Assembly: GCA_947074265.1 (NCBI GenBank)
Contig: CAMTPD010000148.1
Span: forward strand, 1-5,445
Reading direction: 5' to 3'
DNA length: 5,445 nucleotides
Source: an uncultured Porphyromonadaceae bacterium
GTDB taxonomy: Bacteria; Bacteroidota; Bacteroidia; Bacteroidales; CAMTPD01
Positions 1 to 4,193 of the stretch are shown in pieces (the first letter of the stretch is position 1; each line of letters begins with the position of its first letter). The position numbers and the translations under genes were made by a program. The notes beneath the pieces were generated by a model. The model searched no databases, was not told where the DNA came from, and was given only the letters and a program-made list of their open reading frames with translations.

Positions 1-2
1 AG

Positions 3-10
3 TATTTTTG
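3..10 (+). promoter_or_regulatory. possible promoter -7 element for the U32 gene
   Basis: TATTTTTG fits the Bacteroidota -7 consensus TAnnTTTG exactly and would place transcription start near base 15. The -33 region lies outside the window, so it cannot be tested here. If real, it rules out TTG at 8 as the start codon, because that codon lies inside the element, and favours GTG at 32 or ATG at 71. One 8-base match in A/T-rich DNA is weak evidence. Confidence 0.3.
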
Positions 11-1300
11 CATGTAAAACTATCTGAAAACGTGGAAGAAAGAAATAGAAATATTCAAGATTATGAAATAATGGCGCCGGTGGGTTCTTGGGAATCTTTA
101 GCGGCTGCTATTCAAGGAGGAGCAGACTCTGTTTACTTCGGAATCGAAGGCTTAAATATGCGTGCACGTTCGGCAAATGCATTTACCGTAGAAGACATGC
201 ACAAGATTGTAGAGATCTGCAAAGAAAAAGGACTTAAGAGCTATCTTACTGTAAATACCATTATTTACGGAGAAGATATCAACCTGATGAAACAAATCAT
301 TGATGCGGCGAAAGAAGCTGACGTAACTGCAATTATTGCGGCAGACGTAGCTCCAATGATGTATGCGCGCACGATTGGTGTAGAAGTACACCTTTCTACG
401 CAGTTGAATATTACAAACGTTGAAGCATTGAAGTTCTATGCTTCGTTTGCAGATGTTGTGGTATTGGCTCGCGAGCTGAATCTAAATCAGGTGAAAGCTA
501 TTTACGATGAGATTGTCAATCAAAATATTGTAGGTCCAAGCGGAAACTTGATTCGTATCGAAATGTTCTGTCACGGTGCTCTTTGTATGGCCGTATCGGG
601 AAAATGTTATATCAGCTTACACCAACAAAATTCTTCGGCCAATCGTGGTGCGTGCAACCAAATTTGCCGTCGCGGTTATGTAGTGCGTGAGAAAGATAGC
701 GACAACGAGCTTGAGATCGACAATCAATATATCATGTCTCCAAAAGACTTGAAAACGATCCACTTTATGAACAAGATGATGGATGCGGGAGTACGCGTAT
801 TCAAAATCGAAGGTCGTGCTCGTGGACCGGAATATGTACGTACGGTTGTAGAATGTTACAAAGAGGCCGTGCTAGCTTATTGCGACGGATCTTTCTCGGA
901 AGAGCGTGTTGCAAACTGGGACGAGCGTTTAAGTACTGTATTCAACCGTGGTTTTTGGGATGGATATTACTTGGGTCAGCGTCTTGGCGAATGGACTTCA
1001 AACTATGGTTCGGGTGCTACGAAGAAGAAAGTATACATCGGAAAGGGTATGAAATACTTCTCCAATGTAGGTGTTGCAGAGTTTTTGCTTGAAACACAAA
1101 CATTGAATGTCGGAGATGAAGTTTTGATCACAGGGCCTACAACCGGAGCAATTACTCAGATTGTAGAAGAGCTACGAGTTGATTTCAACCCGGTACAGCA
1201 AGCTGTAAAAGGCGATCTTTTCTCCATTAAAACAAATGAAAAAATCCGTCCTTCGGATAAAATATTTAAATTGGTGCCCAACGATCCGTCAATCGAATAG
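8..1300 (+). CDS. U32-family Fe-S protein, TrhP/RlhA-like RNA hydroxylation enzyme (peptidase U32 family)
   Basis: The protein matches the U32 family, historically called collagenase-like peptidases. The best studied members, E. coli TrhP (YegQ) and RlhA (YdcP), use a [4Fe-4S] cluster and prephenate-linked chemistry to hydroxylate tRNA uridine-34 or 23S rRNA. The N-terminal barrel opens with DYEIMAPVGSWESL (residues 18-31, counted from base 8). Residues 185-203 fit the U32 signature exactly (E-x-F-x2-G-A-L-C-x4-G-x-C-x-I-S). Cys193, Cys200, Cys216 and Cys220 are the expected cluster ligands, with an extra Cys188. YIMSPKDLKTI (241-251) and FKIEGR (265-270) are also shared with TrhP, and a C-terminal beta domain follows. 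About 430 residues is normal. The tRNA role is favoured over protease activity, but target and position are inferred. The start is uncertain: TTG at 8, GTG at 32 and ATG at 71 are in frame, and the frame is open to the left edge. GTG32 leaves a short leader before DYEIM; ATG71 would cut the first conserved strand. Confidence 0.88.
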   Translation: MHVKLSENVEERNRNIQDYEIMAPVGSWESLAAAIQGGADSVYFGIEGLNMRARSANAFTVEDMHKIVEICKEKGLKSYLTVNTIIYGEDINLMKQIIDAAKEADVTAIIAADVAPMMYARTIGVEVHLSTQLNITNVEALKFYASFADVVVLARELNLNQVKAIYDEIVNQNIVGPSGNLIRIEMFCHGALCMAVSGKCYISLHQQNSSANRGACNQICRRGYVVREKDSDNELEIDNQYIMSPKDLKTIHFMNKMMDAGVRVFKIEGRARGPEYVRTVVECYKEAVLAYCDGSFSEERVANWDERLSTVFNRGFWDGYYLGQRLGEWTSNYGSGATKKKVYIGKGMKYFSNVGVAEFLLETQTLNVGDEVLITGPTTGAITQIVEELRVDFNPVQQAVKGDLFSIKTNEKIRPSDKIFKLVPNDPSIE

Positions 1301-1330
1301 AGATTACAGATCAATAACCTAAGGCACGTG

Positions 1331-1367
1331 CCCCATGTAAGTGCATGCTTCCATGGGGTTTTTGTTT
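1331..1367 (+). terminator. intrinsic terminator after the U32 gene
   Basis: CCCCATG (1331-1337) pairs perfectly with CATGGGG (1352-1358). After a single t/c mismatch, AAGT (1339-1342) pairs with GCTT (1347-1350) around a GCAT loop. The stem is followed directly by TTTTTGTTT (1359-1367). It starts 30 bases after the U32 stop and ends 20 bases before the thioesterase ATG. It should therefore end or attenuate the U32 transcript before the next two genes. The palindrome GGCACGTGCC (1323-1332) overlaps the base of the left arm. Confidence 0.8.
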
Positions 1368-1387
1368 CCTTTAAAATTAGAATTACA

Positions 1388-1798
1388 ATGAAAAAAGAGT
1401 ACGCCTATCAGTTGAAGATGAAGGTGCGCGACTACGAATGCGACTTGCAAGGAGTAGTGAACAATGCCAACTATCAACATTATTTAGAGCATACACGCCA
1501 TGAGTTTTGGGAATCACTAGGAGAAAACTTCGGCGAGATGCACAAGCAAGGGATTGATGCTTTCGTATCGCGTGTAGATATGCAATTCAGAACATCCCTA
1601 ACGAGTGGAGATGAATTTATTTCATGCTTGAATGTTGGGAAAGAGGGACCGAAGATTGTGTTCCATCAAGATATTTACAGAGCAAGTGATGAGCAGCTTG
1701 CCGTGAAAGCGAAGGTTGAATGTGTGATTGTTGAAAACGGCAGACTGACTCGAGGAGAATATTACGAAAAAGTACTCGAGAAAATGTCTAAAAAATGA
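1388..1798 (+). CDS. acyl-CoA thioesterase, YbgC/FadM-like hot-dog fold (4HBT)
   Basis: This encodes a 136-residue single-domain hot-dog thioesterase, the usual size for the 4-hydroxybenzoyl-CoA thioesterase (4HBT)/YbgC group. These enzymes hydrolyse acyl-CoA or acyl-carrier-protein thioesters in the cytoplasm. The N-terminal motif RDYECDLQGVVNNANYQHYLE (residues 14-34) corresponds to the family pattern YxxTDxxGxVxxxxY, and Asp19 is the expected catalytic acid. SRVDMQFRTSL and the following beta strands form the remainder of the fold. The start at 1388 is chosen over upstream in-frame codons because translation from 1328 would run through the terminator hairpin and add non-homologous residues; the ATG also sits behind an A/T-rich leader. 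The stop overlaps the dprA start as ATGA, so the two genes are probably translationally coupled. Substrate cannot be told from sequence. I found no exact TAnnTTTG promoter just upstream, so expression may come from terminator read-through or a non-consensus promoter. Confidence 0.87.
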   Translation: MKKEYAYQLKMKVRDYECDLQGVVNNANYQHYLEHTRHEFWESLGENFGEMHKQGIDAFVSRVDMQFRTSLTSGDEFISCLNVGKEGPKIVFHQDIYRASDEQLAVKAKVECVIVENGRLTRGEYYEKVLEKMSKK

Positions 1799-2910
1799 AA
1801 CAAGACAAACTATTATACCGTATTGCCCTTACCCGCGTTCGCGGGGTGGGTGATATTACTGCACGACATCTGATTGATGCTGTTGGTGATGAAGAAGCCA
1901 TCTTTACTGAAAGTGCAGCAAATTTAAAACGAATCTTCGGATTATCAGACCGACTTGCTTCAGAATTGAAAAATCCACAAGTACTTCAAGACGCAGAAAA
2001 AGAGTTGACCTTTGTTTTAAAGAACCACATTACTCCTCTGTTTTTTACCGATCCTGAATATCCTTCTCGTTTGAAAGAGTGTGCCGATGCACCGATTCTT
2101 CTTTTTGCAAAAGGAGATATGAACCTCAATGCTTCAAAGATTATAAGTGTTGTGGGCACACGCAATTGTACCGAGTATGGTAAAGATCTTACCGAAATGT
2201 TGTTGATGGGCTTGGCCGAGCATTATCCCGATATACTTGTTGTAAGCGGTCTTGCTTACGGAATAGATATTGTTGCTCATCGCGCAGCTGTACGGCTTGG
2301 ATTGCCCACTATAGGTGTACTAGCTCATGGTTTGGACCGTATTTACCCTTCTGTGCACCGAAAAACAGCAATAGAGATGCTTTCGAACGGGGGATTACTC
2401 ACCGATTTTCCCAGTGGAACAAATCCAGACCGACAGAACTTCGTAAAACGTAATCGCATTGTTGCAGGCATTGCCGATGCAACGATTGTTGTGGAGTCAT
2501 CTATCAAAGGAGGTTCTTTAATTACGGGCGAGTTGGCCGCTTCGTATGGTCGAGATGTATTTTCTTTTCCCGGACGGGTGTATGATCAATATTCTGCGGG
2601 GTGTGTGCGACTGATTCAGCAAAACAAAGCCGCAATGATTACTTCTCATACCGACCTGATTGAGATGATGCGTTGGGATGTAACAACCAAAGTAACGCAG
2701 CCTATACAGCAAGAGATTTGTTTTGAATATTCTCCTGAAGAACAAATCATAGTAGACTTTCTGGCTCTTTGCGAATCGTCTCACTTAAATATAATGGCTT
2801 TGAAATTGGAGATTCCAGTCTATAAGCTTTCGTCACAACTCTTCGAGATGGAGATGAAAGGGTATGTGAAATGCTTGCCCGGAGGTTCGTATGCATTGAA
2901 AAGAATGTGA
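1795..2910 (+). CDS. dprA: DNA-processing protein DprA (DNA protecting protein, RecA loader)
   Basis: DprA (Smf) binds incoming single-stranded DNA in the cytoplasm, protects it and loads RecA during transformation. At 371 residues this is a full three-part protein. An N-terminal helix-hairpin-helix-like region (RVRGVGDITARHL, 14-26) is followed by the Rossmann-like core with VVGTRN (119-124), VSGLAYGID (150-158), RNRIVAG (219-225), ESSIKGGSLITGELA (234-248) and FPGR (258-261). A C-terminal winged-helix (DML1-like) domain covers about 313-368. In the usual SxGxNxLI motif the Asn is replaced by Val271 (SAGCVRLI, 267-274). The gene overlaps the thioesterase stop by four bases. The same neighbours (U32 protein, thioesterase, dprA) are, as I recall, common in Bacteroidales, but nothing here shows a functional link. 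No other competence genes are in view. Confidence 0.95.
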   Translation: MKQDKLLYRIALTRVRGVGDITARHLIDAVGDEEAIFTESAANLKRIFGLSDRLASELKNPQVLQDAEKELTFVLKNHITPLFFTDPEYPSRLKECADAPILLFAKGDMNLNASKIISVVGTRNCTEYGKDLTEMLLMGLAEHYPDILVVSGLAYGIDIVAHRAAVRLGLPTIGVLAHGLDRIYPSVHRKTAIEMLSNGGLLTDFPSGTNPDRQNFVKRNRIVAGIADATIVVESSIKGGSLITGELAASYGRDVFSFPGRVYDQYSAGCVRLIQQNKAAMITSHTDLIEMMRWDVTTKVTQPIQQEICFEYSPEEQIIVDFLALCESSHLNIMALKLEIPVYKLSSQLFEMEMKGYVKCLPGGSYALKRM

Positions 2911-3029
2911 TACGGATTGTCCGAAAATAAATTTTTACTTCAATAGACCTGAGTTTAAAAGGGATAAAGAGTAAACTATATTTTCTTAAACGAGAAAGAC
3001 AACAAAATAGAGGGATTGCTTGATTTAAT

Positions 3030-3077
3030 AGTCGTGGATAGCGAGTGAAAAGAGCTTCGTTATTCACGATTTTCTTT
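3030..3077 (+). terminator. intrinsic terminator downstream of dprA
   Basis: TCGTGGATAGCGAG (3032-3045) pairs along its full length with TTCGTTATTCACGA (3056-3069) around the loop TGAAAAGAGC. The stem is 14 base pairs including three G-U pairs, and the flanking AG/TT extends it by two more. TTTTCTTT follows at 3070-3077. The wobble pairs are G-U only in the plus-strand RNA and become A-C mismatches on the minus strand, so the structure belongs to plus-strand transcripts. It is the best candidate for the end of the thioesterase-dprA message and would leave a 3' untranslated region of about 160 bases. Confidence 0.75.
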
Positions 3078-3097
3078 AGGATAGTTGGGGTAGGTAC

Positions 3098-3133
3098 AAA
3101 AAAAATTAAGGAAAGTCTCACGACTTCCCTTAA
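3098..3133 (-). terminator. terminator of the small RNA, GNRA-capped stem
   Basis: In minus-strand RNA, UUAAGGGAAGUC (3133-3122) pairs with GACUUUCCUUAA (3117-3106) around a GUGA loop, which is of the GNRA class. Eight U residues (3105-3098) follow. All 12 pairs form on the minus strand, counting one G-U at 3127/3112. On the plus strand the same position is an A-C mismatch and there is no downstream T run. The direction of transcription is therefore clear. Confidence 0.82.
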
Positions 3134-3146
3134 CAAACTTTGTTAA
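3130..3146. repeat. 17-base palindrome inside the small-RNA gene
   Basis: TTAACAAA (3130-3137), a central C, and TTTGTTAA (3139-3146) form a perfect palindrome. In the RNA it could fold as a six-pair A/U-rich hairpin just before the terminator. Its inner UUAA (3133-3130) is also the base of the terminator stem, so the two helices compete for those four bases. Confidence 0.6.
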
Positions 3147-3175
3147 CCTTAAATCTAATACTATTATGAAAAAAC

Positions 3176-3202
3176 CACAGTGCAAAGATACTGTGTTTTT
3201 TT
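3176..3202 (+). repeat. inverted repeat around the small-RNA -7 element; possible weak plus-strand terminator
   Basis: CACAGT (3176-3181) and ACTGTG (3190-3195) form a perfect 6-base inverted repeat with an 8-base spacer, followed on the plus strand by seven T (3196-3202). As plus-strand RNA it could act as a backup terminator for read-through from dprA. As DNA it brackets the small-RNA -7 element and could be an operator. The two readings cannot be separated by eye. Confidence 0.45.
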
Positions 3203-3213
3203 AGTTTGTCAAG
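3183..3213 (-). promoter_or_regulatory. promoter of the small RNA
   Basis: Read on the minus strand, TATCTTTG (3190-3183) matches the Bacteroidota -7 element TAnnTTTG exactly. CTTG (3213-3210) lies 19 bases upstream, the expected spacing for the -33 element TTTG. Transcription would start near 3178. The -7 element lies within the inverted repeat CACAGT (3176-3181) and ACTGTG (3190-3195). Confidence 0.7.
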
Positions 3214-3357
3214 AGTTTTCGTTATAAGAAGTGTTAAGCAATATGGCATTCTTATCAAAAAGATTTAATTCTCAGAAAAAACAGAATCAAAGCATAAAAA
3301 CTGAGACTGTTTACCTCAAAAAAGAAGCTTCCGATCATGCCAAATTCTTTTGTATAT

Positions 3358-3389
3358 CAAAGGTAATAATGAGTTTTTACACCTGCAAT
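3358..3389 (-). promoter_or_regulatory. possible minus-strand promoter upstream of the small RNA
   Basis: On the minus strand TACCTTTG (3365-3358) matches TAnnTTTG, and ATTG (3389-3386) lies 20 bases upstream. Transcription would head toward the small-RNA gene. No terminator or gene clearly goes with it between 3350 and 3215, so it may be a chance match or a longer-leader promoter. Confidence 0.25.
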
Positions 3390-3421
3390 TATTTTGTATG
3401 AAATACATAACTTATTCATCT

Positions 3422-3441
3422 CAAAGATAATCGTATCTTTG
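3422..3441. repeat. back-to-back -7 elements forming an inverted repeat
   Basis: CAAAGATA (3422-3429) and TATCTTTG (3434-3441) are exact reverse complements with a 4-base spacer. Each arm is a consensus -7 element, one per strand. The minus-strand copy has no TTTG at the right distance upstream, so divergent transcription is possible but unproven. Confidence 0.5.
3434..3441 (+). promoter_or_regulatory. truC promoter -7 element
   Basis: TATCTTTG matches the Bacteroidota -7 element exactly and lies 38 bases before the truC ATG, predicting a start near 3446 and a leader of about 34 bases. The -33 position (around 3411-3414) reads CTTA, a poor match to TTTG, so the promoter may be weak or need help. 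Confidence 0.55.
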
Positions 3442-3479
3442 CTTGGTGAATATATACCTCAATAAGCTTTAGTTTTTGC

Positions 3480-4193
3480 ATGGAAAAAATAACTCCGGAT
3501 ATCGTGTTAGAAGTTTTGTATCGCGACGAATGGTTTATCGCGATAAACAAACCTTGTGGTATGTTGGTACATCGTACTCGTATTGCAGAAGAAGATACCG
3601 TTTTTGCATTGCAGATTTTACGAGATCAAATTGGTTGCCATCTTTATCCTGTACATCGGATAGATCGTCCTACATCGGGTGTCTTGCTGTTTGCTTTTAC
3701 TCCGGAAGTAGCAAGATTATTAAATGAACAATTGGTCACGCATCGAGCCGAAAAGATTTATACAGCACTCGTTAGAGGTTGGTTACGTGAATCTATTTCA
3801 TTAGATCATCCGGTAAAGAATGAAAATGGAAATATTTACGAAGCTCAAACCGACTTTAGGCCGTTGAAGTGGCTCGAAGTTCCTATTTCAGCAGGGAAAT
3901 ATCCACATAGTCGCTATTCGGTGATTGAATGTCGTCCATTTACAGGACGTTGGCATCAAATACGTCAGCATTTAGCACACTTGCGACACTACATCATCAA
4001 TGATAGAGTTCACGGAGACAACAAGCATAACAAATTGTATACTACGCAGCTTGGCATCTATGAAATGTTTCTGCATGCTACGACCATTGAGCTCGATCAT
4101 CCCATAAAAAAAGAGCGACTACACATAGCCGCTCCATTCCCTCCCCATTGGGATCGTATAATTTCCTATCAAATCGATACGGAAAAGATGTAA
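3480..4193 (+). CDS. truC: tRNA pseudouridine(65) synthase TruC (RluA family)
   Basis: This 237-residue protein belongs to the RluA family of pseudouridine synthases and lines up best with E. coli TruC, which converts uridine-65 of tRNA to pseudouridine in the cytoplasm. Shared blocks are LYRDEWFIAINKPCGMLVHR (13-32), the catalytic HRIDRPTSG (59-67, nucleophile Asp62), KIYTALVRGW (92-101, with the conserved active-site Tyr94) and GRWHQIRQHLAHLRHYIIND (156-175). As in TruC there is no N-terminal S4 RNA-binding domain, which argues against RluC/RluD. The start at 3480 fits the family N-terminus and the promoter at 3434. Bases 4106-4134, within codons 209-219, also carry what looks like the terminator of the opposing tolC gene. 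The 3' end overlaps tolC by 25 bases. Assignment to position 65 rests on similarity to TruC and is less certain than the family. Confidence 0.9.
   Translation: MEKITPDIVLEVLYRDEWFIAINKPCGMLVHRTRIAEEDTVFALQILRDQIGCHLYPVHRIDRPTSGVLLFAFTPEVARLLNEQLVTHRAEKIYTALVRGWLRESISLDHPVKNENGNIYEAQTDFRPLKWLEVPISAGKYPHSRYSVIECRPFTGRWHQIRQHLAHLRHYIINDRVHGDNKHNKLYTTQLGIYEMFLHATTIELDHPIKKERLHIAAPFPPHWDRIISYQIDTEKM
4106..4134 (-). terminator. terminator of the tolC-family gene, inside truC
   Basis: On the minus strand GAGCGGCU (4134-4127) pairs with AGUCGCUC (4120-4113) around the loop AUGUGU. The stem is eight base pairs including one G-U, and seven U (4112-4106) follow. On the plus strand the wobble becomes an A-C mismatch, so the hairpin belongs to minus-strand RNA. 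It begins 35 bases past the tolC stop. Confidence 0.75.

Larger units (their letters stand above)
3098..3178 (-). ncRNA. candidate trans-acting small RNA (FopS-like), about 81 nt
   Basis: All parts of a small-RNA gene are present on the minus strand. A promoter (3213-3183) predicts a 5' end near 3178, and a hairpin with a run of eight U ends it near 3098. The 5' half (3178-3147) has little obvious structure and contains GGUUUUUUCAU followed by AAUAGUAUUAG. This is the complement of a sequence resembling a Bacteroidales translation-start region, with leader CCTTAAATCTAATACTATT and then ATGAAAAAACC. The 3' half holds an imperfectly looped palindrome (3146-3130) and the terminator stem. No gene with that leader lies opposite, so a trans target is expected. 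The layout resembles the FopS paralogous small RNAs reported in B. thetaiotaomicron, which repress translation of SusC-type transporters; membership is my inference. Both ends are predicted and could shift by several bases. Confidence 0.68.
2911..3479. other. 569-base intergenic region with a terminator, a small-RNA gene and promoters
   Basis: I see no credible protein gene here; open frames on either strand are short and unlike known families. From left to right it holds the following. There is an A/T-rich stretch with a weak 6-base inverted repeat, AGTTTA (2952-2957) and TAAACT (2972-2977). A strong plus-strand terminator lies at 3030-3077. A minus-strand small-RNA gene, about 3178-3098, has its promoter at 3183-3213. 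A stretch at about 3214-3420 is low in recognisable signals apart from one possible minus-strand promoter (3358-3388). A pair of back-to-back -7 elements (3422-3441) is followed by the truC leader. Confidence 0.7.

Noticed and set aside
8..1300. Reading the U32 protein as a collagenase or peptidase
   Set aside because: The four conserved cysteines and TrhP-like motifs point to the iron-sulfur RNA-hydroxylation group; the peptidase name is historical.
1328..1387. Upstream in-frame start giving a 156-residue thioesterase
   Set aside because: The extra 20 codons are the terminator hairpin and T run, and the family N-terminus begins at the ATG at 1388.
2952..2977. AGTTTA/TAAACT inverted repeat with downstream TATATTTTCTT as the dprA terminator
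   Set aside because: The stem is only six pairs, five of them A-T, with a 14-base loop; the hairpin at 3030-3077 is far stronger.
2747..3136. 129-codon minus-strand open frame across the dprA end and the intergenic region
   Set aside because: It overlaps the conserved dprA C-terminus, begins inside the small-RNA terminator and resembles no family I know; it is a shadow frame.
3166..3204. 12-residue plus-strand frame MKKPQCKDTVFF opposite the small RNA, like a leader peptide ahead of a hairpin and T run
   Set aside because: There is no gene directly downstream for it to attenuate and no plus-strand promoter before it. The G-U pattern of the adjoining hairpin assigns the locus to the minus strand. 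The gene-start look is better explained as the mirror image of an antisense RNA.
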